Of a DNA stretch of 64,000 bases, positions 16,865 to 25,251 are shown in pieces. The first letter of the stretch is position 1. The number at the start of each line of letters is the position of its first letter. Source of the DNA: Cryomorpha sp963836915 (GTDB taxonomy: Bacteria; Bacteroidota; Bacteroidia; Flavobacteriales_D; Cryomorphaceae); assembly GCA_963836915.1 (NCBI GenBank), contig CAWILH010000002.1, positions 2,604,001 to 2,668,000 of the forward strand, read 5' to 3'. The position numbers and the translations under genes are program-made. The notes beneath the pieces are model-generated. The model worked only from the letters and a program-made list of their open reading frames with translations. It was not told the origin of the DNA and ran no database searches.

Positions 16865-17286
16865 TCTGAATAAAAAGCGCTCGGCCCCATCTCAAATCCG
16901 ATCACTTGACAAAAGAAGATAATTGGAAATGCTTACTCAGCAGTATTCGCTATACGAAAGTCGCTTTCGGGGTGCAACTTTCAGCGATGCAGGCGGCACC
17001 CTTGGCCAAACTTGCCGGAAGGCTATACTGCATAAGGATGCCCGAGATGGATACTGGCTCTGGGCTAAAGCGCAGTAAGATGCTGCCATGTATGTCGCGT
17101 ATGGCTAGATGAAAGCTGCTGGCTGGGCTAGATCAAGTAGAATTGAGAAGTTTCCTTTCGCCAAAAATATCGATAATTTCAACCACAAAACAATGAGTAT
17201 AAAACTGACAATTAACTGTTTGAATCCTCTTAGGTTTTCAGAGATGCCCTTATCATAAAACTGACGCAAGTACCGAGGTCGTATAC

Positions 17287-17478
17287 TTAGATCATTTCCT
17301 TCACCCTGCCGACCTGGCCATCTTCCAGCCGCACTTTTATCCCATGCGGATGATTGGCAGATCTGGTAAGTATCGCGCTTACCGTTCCTTCCGTCAAGGC
17401 TCCTGTACGCTGGTCTTTTTTTAATACGATCGCCACTCTTTTCCCTATGGAAATATTGGCTCTATCGGTTCCGCTCAT
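17287..17478 (-). CDS. YwbE family protein
   Basis: 63 residues, the usual size for this small family. The sequence has 'GKRVAIVLKKDQRTGALTEG' type content (read as GKRVAIVLK then RTGALTEG), 'ILTRSANHPHGIKVRLEDG' content and 'VGRVKEMI' at the end, all typical of YwbE (DUF2196). The family's role is unknown; the compact beta-rich pattern suggests nucleic-acid or protein binding. It starts 27 bases after the PLP enzyme gene on the same strand, so they are probably cotranscribed. Confidence 0.88.
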   Translation of the reverse strand: MSGTDRANISIGKRVAIVLKKDQRTGALTEGTVSAILTRSANHPHGIKVRLEDGQVGRVKEMI

Positions 17479-17505
17479 CGTTTGATTTCTGAATGTCCAA
17501 GCATT

Positions 17506-19371
17506 TTAGCTCGAATAGCGAATCGCGTCTTTTTCATTGGTTTCCACAGTATCAACGAAGTCGGCAAACACTTGCTTATGATGCTCAAGGTCAAGATTTG
17601 GCGATACCGAAGCCCTCACTATATAGTCCTTGTCGCCTTCCTTGGTGGTGCCTTGGGTAGATGTAGCAGGTATCGTCCAATAGCAACCTTTGAGTTGGCC
17701 GTAGCTCACACAATACTTGCTTTCATCGGGTATTTTGGTGATCATTAAATCTATGAGCCGATGGTTCAATGTGCGTTTATTCAACTCCTTTTCTTCATCG
17801 GTAGCACCGTGGGTGGGCAGGTCTAGCGAAAATACCGAAGGCGTAAACCCCTGCGCTGCGAGTGCCGGCGATACGAAGTTGACCTTTGCTTCGGGCAAGG
17901 TTTCATTGATGAATTTTACAAATTCGCGTGTGTTTTGATAGGCATCGGCGATACGTTGCTTCATGGACGGAAGCTGGCTGGCCAAAATCTCCATTTGATG
18001 ACTTGTGGCTTCATTATCACATAGCTTTAAGTGCATTTCGATCTTGCCCATCAAGGCGGCGGCTTTTTTATTTCCCACGCAATACCCTGCAGTGCATTGT
18101 CCACCGCTGGGAAATTTTGATCCGCTGGCATAGGAGATGGACGGCACGCACGCCAGCGTTTCGTTTTCACCCAAAAAGTGAACATTGGGGCAGAAAGTTT
18201 GATCTAAGATGAAAACGGGTTCAATGGCTGGGTTCCCTTTTTCGGTTTTGCGGACTTTGCTGAGCACCGCTTTCAAACTATCCAGATCCGGCACTTCCAA
18301 TCTCGGATTGGTCGGGATCTCGGCTATGATGTACGGCACGGCGTCTTCTCCGGCTATCTGGTCCAAAACCCGGTCAATGCTTCGTACCATGTCGTTGTCC
18401 CTATCTACCGGAAGGTCTACTACTTCAACGCGATCGGTGCAAGCGGCCACACGCCGCGCCTGATCATTCGTGCCGCCGTAACAATTGGGCGGAACGATAA
18501 ATTTGATCGCCTTTCCACCGTGATTTTCAAGCGCGTCATGGATAAGCCCCATCATAATGGCGTACTGGATGGACAGCCCGCTCGAACCCAGCAGCGCTTT
18601 GGTATAAGCGCCCGTAATGGTATTTATACTTTCGAGAACTTTGGCTTTTGCCGAAGCTATATTTGTTGACCTACCGTCAAAAGCAGAATGCCCAACCAAC
18701 TGCTCTAATGCAAGATATGCGTCATAAGGGGTCATCGCCACCGTCTCCCTTCTACGTACATGTTGAATTTCTGAAATAAACGGATCGCTATCTTCTACAT
18801 TTACGAATAAGACGCTGCCAAAATGTGAATGTATATTGACATAGAAGTCAACACTGGAGCTCAAATTGGTTATGGTGAGATCGTCTTGATGGGCGATAAA
18901 AATGGTACTCCCGTCATATTTTGGTAGCGCATCGGGGTGTTCAGTCTGTACTGCTTCAAAATCATACCCATACACCCGGCGGATGGTCTCTAAAACAAAA
19001 CTTGCAGGCAAGTCGTCTGTATATGCTATGCGTGATTTTCTGAAATCTATTTTGTTTTTTCTCAAAACAGCGAGAATAGGCACCGTAGCAGAAGCGAAGC
19101 TGATCACATTATTTCTGTTCGAGCTGTTTATTTTAGCAAGCGCCCACTCTAGGATGCACGATAATGGATGCCCCAAGCGGATATAATCATAGGCCGTAGG
19201 TAATTTTTCAAGTGCTGCTTTATCAGAAATTCCCAGTTCGAATAAGCGCTCAAAGCCATCGAGAAACTCCGTTTTGGCCAAATCTTCGTTATAAATATCG
19301 AGCCGATGCGTGGTAAGGCCTAACCAGCCTTCGGGCATATTTTCCAATATATTTTTTAAATATTCAATCAT
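17506..19371 (-). CDS. Large PLP-dependent transferase, Cys/Met metabolism type
   Basis: 621 residues, longer than the ~400 of typical cystathionine synthases. The C-terminal two thirds carry a fold type I PLP enzyme: 'IKFIVPPNCYGGTNDQ', 'IIAEIPTNPRLEVPDLDSLK' (Asp that binds the pyridine ring region), 'FILDQTFCP' and 'SYASGSKFPSGGQCTAGYCVG' with the probable Schiff-base Lys in 'SGSKFPSGG'. The first ~230 residues are an extra domain with no family I can name. Proteins of this layout are common in Bacteroidota and annotated only as PLP-dependent transferase. A role in sulfur amino-acid chemistry is inferred from the family. Confidence 0.8.
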   Translation of the reverse strand: MIEYLKNILENMPEGWLGLTTHRLDIYNEDLAKTEFLDGFERLFELGISDKAALEKLPTAYDYIRLGHPLSCILEWALAKINSSNRNNVISFASATVPILAVLRKNKIDFRKSRIAYTDDLPASFVLETIRRVYGYDFEAVQTEHPDALPKYDGSTIFIAHQDDLTITNLSSSVDFYVNIHSHFGSVLFVNVEDSDPFISEIQHVRRRETVAMTPYDAYLALEQLVGHSAFDGRSTNIASAKAKVLESINTITGAYTKALLGSSGLSIQYAIMMGLIHDALENHGGKAIKFIVPPNCYGGTNDQARRVAACTDRVEVVDLPVDRDNDMVRSIDRVLDQIAGEDAVPYIIAEIPTNPRLEVPDLDSLKAVLSKVRKTEKGNPAIEPVFILDQTFCPNVHFLGENETLACVPSISYASGSKFPSGGQCTAGYCVGNKKAAALMGKIEMHLKLCDNEATSHQMEILASQLPSMKQRIADAYQNTREFVKFINETLPEAKVNFVSPALAAQGFTPSVFSLDLPTHGATDEEKELNKRTLNHRLIDLMITKIPDESKYCVSYGQLKGCYWTIPATSTQGTTKEGDKDYIVRASVSPNLDLEHHKQVFADFVDTVETNEKDAIRYSS

Positions 19372-19576
19372 AATATGTTTTCTGTTTTAATTCATTCGGA
19401 GCGGCTATAACTTAATCGAATTAGCTTCAAAACAAAGCAATTCTCACAGATTTTGTTCTGTTACCAGGCCGGCTTTTTCTTTTAAAGGATTCTCTGATGG
19501 CTGCACCTTTTAGTGAAATAAACTATGCCAGCAGAACGCCGCCTATCTTTTTCTATTTGCCGACAAATGCAATTCT

Positions 19577-19804
19577 TTATGCTTTGACTTCAATGGTCTG
19601 TCCATTGAATTCTGCTGTATCGCCTGTGCGCATTTTCTTTCGTTTTTGTGTTTCGACTTTTCCGTTTACCATGACCATTTCATCTTGTATTACCGCATGG
19701 GCTTCACCGCCCGAGCCCACCACTCTCATCAGTTTCAAGAGCTTATCAAGTGTAATGAATGTATTGCCTTCGGTCAACTGAAAAGTATGATGCGCCATTT
19801 GCAT
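19577..19804 (-). CDS. Small S4-domain RNA-binding protein
   Basis: About 75 residues. The S4 motif is clear: 'ITLDKLLKLMRVVGSGGEA', 'VMVNGKVETQKRKKMRTGD', as in YbcJ/YaaA-type proteins that bind structured RNA. A longer frame begins at 19843, but a TATCTTTG promoter box (19817-19824) lies inside that extension, so the start is placed at the ATG at 19804 (a second one is at 19798). No operon partner; the PLP gene downstream begins 205 bases later. Confidence 0.85.
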   Translation of the reverse strand: MQMAHHTFQLTEGNTFITLDKLLKLMRVVGSGGEAHAVIQDEMVMVNGKVETQKRKKMRTGDTAEFNGQTIEVKA

Positions 19805-19816
19805 TGTATTGGAGCG

Positions 19817-19824
19817 CAAAGATA
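19817..19824 (-). promoter_or_regulatory. -7 promoter box of the S4-domain gene
   Basis: On the minus strand this reads TATCTTTG, a perfect TAnnTTTG. It ends 12 bases before the chosen ATG, implying a leader of only about 6-9 bases. A TTG at the ideal distance is missing. The box rules out the longer start at 19843. Confidence 0.55.
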
Positions 19825-19881
19825 AGGTTCGAGAATTAGGCATTCTGCCAATGGAGATGTAGGGTAGTGGAGCGATGGTCC

Positions 19882-20619
19882 TTATTCAAAAAGCGTATCG
19901 CCTTTGCTTTCAACCTGCCGCTTCGCATCTTCTACCAAATAGATATTCCGACAGTTGGGACAAAAAAAATAGTACTCAAAGAAGTAGTTTTGATTTGGTT
20001 TTATCTTCCTTTTTTTGGTTATTTTTTTTACCACTTGAGTGCCACATTTCCTACAAAGATCTCCTTCCTTTTCGACTTTTGTTTTTTTGGTCGGAGCGTC
20101 AAAAGTTTTCGCGTTAGCTGCGGTGTCCGTTTTATCCGGGGGCAGATATCCCACGTCTTCGAGTAGATTATTTGCCTTTAAGGCTAAGCCTGCGAGCTCA
20201 TCGCAGCGCTCATTTTCGGTATGGCCGGCATGACCTTTTACCCAGTGGAATTTTACTTCTTGTTGTACGGCGATGATCTCCAGAAGCCGACCCCATAAAT
20301 CATGGTTGATGGCAAGCGAACCTTTCTTTCGGTACCAGTTTTTAGACTTCCACTTTTCTGCCCAGCCTTTGGTAATTCCGTCTATCACATAGCGGGAATC
20401 GGTATATACTGTCACGATCGACTTTTTCTTCAACTGCTCAAGACCAAAAATAACCCCCATTAATTCCATCCTGTTGTTGGTGGTGAGCCTGAACCCTTGG
20501 CTGAATTCTTTGCGCCTTCCTTGATACGAAAGGATTACACCAAAGCCACCTTTACCGGGGTTGGGCTCGGCGCCCCCATCTGAGAATAGCTCAATTATTG
20601 GTATTTCGTTTTCTTTCAT
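19882..20619 (-). CDS. rnhA: Ribonuclease HI with C-terminal zinc ribbon
   Basis: 245 residues. The first ~150 are RNase HI, which cuts the RNA strand of RNA-DNA hybrids: 'LFSDGGAEPNPGKGGFG' (first Asp), 'NNRMELMGVI' (Glu), 'TVYTDSRYVIDGI' (Asp), 'HWVKGHAGHTENERCDELA' (last Asp). The fold matches E. coli RnhA in length. The extra ~85 residues hold a Lys-rich linker and two Cys pairs, 'LCRKCGT' and 'FCPNCRN', about 33 residues apart, which form a probable zinc ribbon. This tail may help bind nucleic acid. A candidate promoter lies at 20714-20741. Confidence 0.92.
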   Translation of the reverse strand: MKENEIPIIELFSDGGAEPNPGKGGFGVILSYQGRRKEFSQGFRLTTNNRMELMGVIFGLEQLKKKSIVTVYTDSRYVIDGITKGWAEKWKSKNWYRKKGSLAINHDLWGRLLEIIAVQQEVKFHWVKGHAGHTENERCDELAGLALKANNLLEDVGYLPPDKTDTAANAKTFDAPTKKTKVEKEGDLCRKCGTQVVKKITKKRKIKPNQNYFFEYYFFCPNCRNIYLVEDAKRQVESKGDTLFE

Positions 20620-20713
20620 GAAATAGCTAAAAAATATTGATCAACTTGGAACGCTCACTGATACTTCCGACCCTTTCTCTGGAGCGCAATTGCGTATGCT
20701 TTTCAAATTTAGT

Positions 20714-20741
20714 CAAATTTAAAAGGAATTTCTTTCGGCAA
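20714..20741 (-). promoter_or_regulatory. Candidate promoter of rnhA
   Basis: On the minus strand: TTG (20741-20739), a 17-base spacer, TAAATTTG (20721-20714). The -7 box is perfect; the spacer is two bases shorter than the prs promoter. A second TAAATTTG follows 15 bases closer to the gene. The distance to the rnhA ATG is about 95 bases. Confidence 0.45.
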
Positions 20742-20944
20742 TACCTGTCAATTGATTACGAATTATTGGCAATCGAAACGAAGATAACTGTTGAACATAT
20801 ATTCAGCCCATTAGAAAACTTTTCCGATTGACTTAATCGCCAATTCAAATTCGCTCTATCGACTTTGCAAGCGGCAAGAAAAAAAGTCGAAAGTGGAACA
20901 TTTTCTGAACAGAATGATCATGAGATATCAGCTCGGCGCTGCGG
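20742..20944. other. Intergenic DNA upstream of rnhA
   Basis: The 325 bases between rnhA and the Coq4-like gene hold the promoter candidate at 20714-20741 and otherwise AT-rich sequence with no gene I can support. Confidence 0.35.
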
Positions 20945-21451
20945 CTATATCTTCCTATCGGGAAGCCCAACCGAGGCTTGAAATTTTTCTAGGTCAGCAG
21001 ATAAAAACGCCTTCATGTCCCAATGCGCAAAGGGTATGGTGTAGCGTCCGCGGTGGTAGGCATCGATATACAGGTCGTAGTACTCGGGAAAAAACAGAAA
21101 GCCTACGAAGGCCGCAATAAATGGATAGCGTGATCCCTTGCCATTTCCGATCAGGAAGAAATGCAGGGCGGCTTCTTCTGGCAAAGTGGTATTGTACCCC
21201 AACACCACATGGAAGAAGTCATGGTTTTCCATTTTGGGCTCCAGGTCAACATCGTTTTGAAAAAGAAAATCGGACAAGCCCTTGCCAACAGAACCCGTAG
21301 GACATTTCTTTAGCGACTCCCTGTTTTCGCCCCAAGCCGTTTTGTAGCCCTTGAACAGGTTGCGGTACAGCAGCACAGATGGGAGCGCGACCTTGCCCAA
21401 TAAAAATGCGCGAATGGATCTTGGATTGCGTGAGGTTAAAACGTAGGACAT
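20945..21451 (-). CDS. Coq4-like protein
   Basis: 168 residues. It contains 'HDFFHVVLGYNTTLPEE', which matches the Coq4 metal-binding signature H-D-x2-H-x11-E, and further Coq4-like stretches ('EAALHFFLIGNG', 'AYHRGRYTIPFAHWDMKAFL'). Coq4 works in ubiquinone biosynthesis, where it is tied to C1 decarboxylation and hydroxylation of the ring. Bacteroidota normally use menaquinone, so the substrate here is probably different. No quinone genes are next to it. The protein is shorter than eukaryotic Coq4, as bacterial members usually are. Confidence 0.75.
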   Translation of the reverse strand: MSYVLTSRNPRSIRAFLLGKVALPSVLLYRNLFKGYKTAWGENRESLKKCPTGSVGKGLSDFLFQNDVDLEPKMENHDFFHVVLGYNTTLPEEAALHFFLIGNGKGSRYPFIAAFVGFLFFPEYYDLYIDAYHRGRYTIPFAHWDMKAFLSADLEKFQASVGLPDRKI

Positions 21452-21656
21452 AGGAAGGTTTTGGCGCTGAACGGAAAAGCGTGTAGTGTTATTGACTGAT
21501 TAACAGAGATTGGCAGGGTAGGGGGATGGTGACCAGAATCTGGAGGAATCTCTGGAAGGCCAAATACACGGCTTAAAAATGCTTCCAGTGAATTCAAAAA
21601 GACCGATCTAAGTTATATGTTCAAATTGACTATTTTCGTGCGTAGAACTTCATGGG

Positions 21657-21902
21657 ATGGATGCAAAGCTTATACTAAAAATGAACTCAGAGATCATTGA
21701 ACGGGCAAAGGGTTACGCCCGGGAGACAAATACGAGCTTGTCAAAACTTATCGAAAACTATCTCGCATCAATAACTGCGGATAAATCGAAAAGCCGGAAA
21801 GTCAATTCAGTCATTAAAAGCCTTACTGGCCTAATAACGCTCGATAATAAAAAGGATTATAAAAAGGCCTATGCCAATTATCTAACAGAGAAGTACAAGT
21901 AA
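21657..21902 (+). CDS. Antitoxin-like protein (DUF6364 type), toxin partner truncated
   Basis: 81 residues. The layout fits ribbon-helix-helix-like antitoxins paired with PIN toxins in Bacteroidota: 'MDAKLILKMNSEIIERAKGYA' pattern (N-terminal strand, then helix), 'NTSLSKLIENYLASI', a basic linker and a short C-terminal helix 'DYKKAYANYLTEKYK' that would wrap the toxin. Its stop overlaps the start of a toxin reading frame as TAATG, the standard coupling for such pairs, but that toxin frame ends after 16 codons. The antitoxin therefore appears to be an orphan. Confidence 0.7.
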   Translation: MDAKLILKMNSEIIERAKGYARETNTSLSKLIENYLASITADKSKSRKVNSVIKSLTGLITLDNKKDYKKAYANYLTEKYK

Positions 21903-21952
21903 TGAAGCGTGTTTTTGTCGATACGGATATTCTGGATTCACCCAAATTCTGA
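21902..21952 (+). pseudogene. Remnant of a PIN-domain (VapC-type) toxin
   Basis: The frame starts at the ATG overlapping the antitoxin stop and reads 'MKRVFVDTDILDSPKF' before TGA. 'VFVDTD' is the first strand and first catalytic Asp of PIN-domain RNases. The rest of the ~130-residue toxin is gone; the following DNA does not continue the family in any frame I can see. A deletion is the simplest explanation. Confidence 0.65.
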
Positions 21953-22446
21953 AATCCGTTTATTTCTGTCTATATCTCTAATTCCGTTGTCCAATTTTCG
22001 ATGATGATTACTTCAATACGATCGAATAATCTTATCAAGAAGATTGGTTTCAAAAATCTACTACGTTACGAATTAAGTTTCTTCCATTTTTCAATTCAGC
22101 AATGATTTCGAATGCTGATTGTTCTGAAAACCAAAAGCTATAAATCGATCTAGGGGAAATTTCATTTTGAGTCAATCCGAGAAATATTCAACCCATTAAC
22201 CTGTTTTTTGACCCTATTGATTTTTCTTATTGTAGTCTTGCGCGCAAACGATGTTGATCGAAAGAAGCAAAATTGATATGGAAATGAAGGGCCTCATTGC
22301 TTTTTGTGGTTGTGACTCTTAGGTTAAAAAAACGTGTAGGTTTCGGAACACGTTTATGCTTTTAAACAGTAATTTATGTCTAAAGATAGTTACTTGAATT
22401 TAAGAGTTCCTGCATATTTTCGTAGGTATCATTGTGGGCGTTCTCT
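21953..22446. other. Decayed DNA with a signal-peptide remnant
   Basis: About 500 AT-rich bases with no intact gene. On the minus strand, 22214-22297 encodes 'MRPFISISILLLSINIVCAQ' and seven more residues before a stop: a convincing signal peptide with nothing after it, so probably the front of a lost secreted-protein gene. The rest shows no recognisable sequence. Confidence 0.4.
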
Positions 22447-22785
22447 TTAATCATGCAATTTGTCCAGTTCTACTTTCAATGGGTGGAAACCAGCATATTC
22501 AACAACAATGCGATCAGCCGGTGGAAGCGCCTTAAATTTAAACTTACCATCGAATTTTGTGGCAACTGTAAAAGCATTCCTATTTCTTTCTTGAAACACT
22601 TTGACTGTTGCGAAGGGTATGGGTTCTTTATTTCTGCTATCTAATAAAAGTCCTTCAATCGTATCTGTTAATATTGTGCGTAAAATCAGATCCATCTGTC
22701 CTTGAGCAATGCAGCCTGAGACTTCCCCTGTCTTATATTTCGTCGAGCGCTCAGCAATAAGGCTATTGTATTTTCGACCGTCCAT
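22447..22785 (-). CDS. Carboxypeptidase-regulatory-like domain protein, probably a fragment
   Basis: 112 residues. Residues ~44-108 fit a carboxypeptidase D regulatory-like beta-sandwich: 'IEGLLLDSRNKEPIPFATVKV', then 'DGKFKFKALPPADRIVVEYAG' (quoted in parts). These domains usually sit at the front of TonB-dependent receptors or surface proteins. Here the domain stands almost alone, with no signal peptide and no downstream partner, next to other decayed genes. I take it as a remnant; a small functional binding protein cannot be excluded. Confidence 0.45.
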   Translation of the reverse strand: MDGRKYNSLIAERSTKYKTGEVSGCIAQGQMDLILRTILTDTIEGLLLDSRNKEPIPFATVKVFQERNRNAFTVATKFDGKFKFKALPPADRIVVEYAGFHPLKVELDKLHD

Positions 22786-22953
22786 GGAAAACGTCGATGG
22801 AGGATAGTGTCTTGATGAACTACAGCCAAAAAAAAAACGTCAGAAAAAGTGTTAGTGGTCTCATCTTCTAATTGCGCACGACTTGCCGCGATACCTTGCC
22901 CCCCGGCTTCTAGCAATATTATCATACCGCATAAGCTGGAATGTCCAAATCAG

Positions 22954-23048
22954 CATTATCCCCCCAAATCTACCCAATCCCACCAACCATCCAACACCAT
23001 CTCAAAAATTTATCCTAATCCTTCCCAAACACCACCCCCACCAACCAC
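22954..23048 (+). promoter_or_regulatory. 95-base stretch without a single G (possible Rho-use site)
   Basis: The plus strand has no G from 22954 to 23048 and is rich in C, straddling the 3' end of the RND gene (stop at 23015). C-rich, G-free RNA is what the Rho factor binds, so a plus-strand transcript heading into the exporter gene could be terminated here. Read from the minus strand it is G-rich with several GGG runs and might fold as a quadruplex near the end of the exporter mRNA. Both roles are inferences from composition. Confidence 0.3.
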
Positions 23049-25219
23049 GGAAAAACCACCAACTGCGCGAACAGTGCCAGCACCACCATCACGCAGGTGA
23101 GCAGCCCAAACAAAAACACCGTTTTGAGCGGTGAAAAGAGCATCACGGAAAAGCCGGCAAAAAGCACCAAACTCGAAAACACAATGGCGCGGCCAGTGTG
23201 GTGGTACGCAGCATCGATGGCGGCGGGAACAGATTTTCCAATTTTCCGCTGGGCTTGCCAGGCAGCCGTGAAATGAATGGCATCGTCCACACAAAAACTC
23301 AACCCGATGGCGCCGATGGACGCTGTGGCGATATCGATGTGAATCCCCAGCCAACCCATCAAGCCAAACATCCCCAAAAGCGGAAAGGCATTGGTGCAAA
23401 GTGCGATCAAGGCCAATTTCAATCGGCGGAAATAAAGCCACATCAGCAGACCAATAAACAGCGCCGCCAGCAGCAAGCTCCGCACCTGACTGGATGTGAC
23501 GTATGGCACCAATTCGGCATAGAGCGGCAGGTATCCCGCCGGTTCTACCAAGAGATCTGTGCCGGGACGGGAGTTGATTTTGGCCATCAGCGCCTTCACA
23601 TCTTTGTCCAATTCGCCCGCAGTGCGCATCTCGCCAAATAGGGTCATGCGCCCAATGCTGCGATCTTCGGTCATGTACGCATTCCATAATTCGGGGTAAT
23701 GCCGCATGACTTGCCGCTCAATGTTTTTGGCGGAAGCCACTGTAATACTGTCGTCGGCATACCCATAAGCCCTACCGCCCGCGAGATACAGCGAAGGGTA
23801 TCCGAATAGATTGGGATAGCCCGCATTTTGAATCAGCCTATGGAGTGCGATGGATTCTTCCAAAGCGGGGCCACCCGTGAGCGGCGATCCATCACGGGTG
23901 CTGATCATCAATTCCAGCGGCATATAGGCTCCCCAAGTTTCGGTGATGCGCTTGTGATCGACCACCACATCGTGCGAATCGGGCAGGTAGCCAAGCGTGT
24001 AGGTGTCATTTTCCAGAAGGAAAATACCCGCAGAAAATGCCAAAACCGAGATGAGTAGCAGCGGACGGAGAATGTACCTTCCGGCTTTCAGGGATTGGGT
24101 CAGTGAACCCGAAATTTTCAGGTTGCGTGGAACCCTATTTGGCGAAAAGCCAGGCAATAACAAGGCTGCAAGCAACCAGGTAAAAAGCAGGCTCAGGCCA
24201 ATACCGATGGCGCTGAACAGGCCGAATTGCTGCAAAATGGCCATGGGGCTGAAAAGCAGCGCCAGAAAACCGGCCATAGTGGTGAGCGTGGTGAACAGGC
24301 AGGGCTTCCAAACTGCACGCAATGCCGCTTCCAGCTTGGTTTTTCCCCTGCCTTCCATGCGAAACCAGGCGTAAAGCAGGTGGATCACATCCATGGTGCT
24401 CAGCAGCAATACCACCATCGGTATGAGCACCGTCATCAGGTTGAGTTGGTGTCCGCAAAGCCCGTAAAGCGCCAGACTGAAGATGGTGGCAAGGCTCATG
24501 GTGCTGATTGCCAGCAGGCTCACACGCCAACTTCGAAACAAGATCCAAAGCAGTACGAGCATGAGCAGATAGGCAAGCCCGACGAAGCACCCAAACTGGA
24601 TTTCAGTAAGGGCGTTCAGCCCCGAAAAAATAACGCCCACGCCGCCAAAAGCGAGTTGGTCTTTCGGCCAATGCTGGCTTGCCGTGCTTTTTACTTTTTC
24701 AATCAATTGTTCCCGAATGGCGTCCATGGGCAGGTCGCCGCGAAACTGCACAATCAGTCGGGTGGCGGTATAATCCGGGTTGAATAGTTGGGCTTTGAGC
24801 TCCGGCATCCGCTCCAGCCGGGTCTCGATTTCCCTATTGCTACCGTCCATCAAAGGCTTGCCCGTGATGCTGATACCCGTAAATTGCAGCGCCTTCGTAT
24901 TGGCCGCTGAATGCAAATGTTGCACTTCGGGCAGGGCTTCAAGCGCCACCGACATGGCCTTCAATCCCGCTATGGCCGTGGTATCCAGCCAGCTATTCGG
25001 GGCGGTGGCCACGATTATTAGGAGTTCGTCGCTGCCGAAATGCCGGTTGAAATCGCGGTAGGTCTCAAGTGCGGGCGCATCTTCGTCGAACCAAATCTCC
25101 AGAGAATTATTTACCACCAGCGCACGCAGCAAGGGCTGTACGCTCAGCACCAGCAAGATGCCGGTGAGCAGCAGCAAGTAAAACCGGCTGCGAAAAAGGA
25201 TGTAGAACAATGCTTTCAT
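23015..25219 (-). CDS. RND/MMPL superfamily exporter
   Basis: 734 residues, two-fold repeated architecture with about 12 membrane helices. Each half has one helix, a large external domain and a block of five helices. Family marks are 'DEDAPALETYRDF' and 'FGSDELLIIV' in the first periplasmic loop, 'LLSTMDVIHLLYAW' and 'CVDDAIHFTAAW' (the paired sterol-sensing-like GXXXD-type helices). Such proteins use the proton gradient to move lipids or hydrophobic products; HpnN and MmpL are examples. The gene diverges from the UbiA-type gene with only 32 bases between start codons, so both probably serve one pathway. The DNA here is visibly richer in G+C than the flanks. Confidence 0.85.
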   Translation of the reverse strand: MKALFYILFRSRFYLLLLTGILLVLSVQPLLRALVVNNSLEIWFDEDAPALETYRDFNRHFGSDELLIIVATAPNSWLDTTAIAGLKAMSVALEALPEVQHLHSAANTKALQFTGISITGKPLMDGSNREIETRLERMPELKAQLFNPDYTATRLIVQFRGDLPMDAIREQLIEKVKSTASQHWPKDQLAFGGVGVIFSGLNALTEIQFGCFVGLAYLLMLVLLWILFRSWRVSLLAISTMSLATIFSLALYGLCGHQLNLMTVLIPMVVLLLSTMDVIHLLYAWFRMEGRGKTKLEAALRAVWKPCLFTTLTTMAGFLALLFSPMAILQQFGLFSAIGIGLSLLFTWLLAALLLPGFSPNRVPRNLKISGSLTQSLKAGRYILRPLLLISVLAFSAGIFLLENDTYTLGYLPDSHDVVVDHKRITETWGAYMPLELMISTRDGSPLTGGPALEESIALHRLIQNAGYPNLFGYPSLYLAGGRAYGYADDSITVASAKNIERQVMRHYPELWNAYMTEDRSIGRMTLFGEMRTAGELDKDVKALMAKINSRPGTDLLVEPAGYLPLYAELVPYVTSSQVRSLLLAALFIGLLMWLYFRRLKLALIALCTNAFPLLGMFGLMGWLGIHIDIATASIGAIGLSFCVDDAIHFTAAWQAQRKIGKSVPAAIDAAYHHTGRAIVFSSLVLFAGFSVMLFSPLKTVFLFGLLTCVMVVLALFAQLVVFPWLVGVVFGKD

Positions 25220-25251
25220 CTGGCTGCGATGAATATCCTATTTTTATCGGA

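Larger units (their letters stand above)
16302..17286. other. Gene-poor ~1 kb region carrying dispersed repeats
   Basis: No credible protein gene. The short open frames here run through the dispersed repeat and share peptide sequence with one near 60.3 kb, which shows they are repeat shadows. The region holds one full and one partial copy of the 136 bp repeat (16473-16608, 16775-16864), separated by unrelated DNA. Confidence 0.6.

Noticed and set aside
16337..16895. Small proteins sharing the 'ICLALV.KTVVPLERDSLIF' peptide with one at 60.3 kb
   Set aside because: They are translations of the dispersed repeat, run through its palindrome and lack start signals or conservation beyond the DNA.
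23010..23687. 225-residue second frame overlapping the exporter end
   Set aside because: It lies within a well-supported RND gene in another frame; its His/Cys/Arg-rich sequence is typical of a GC-rich shadow.
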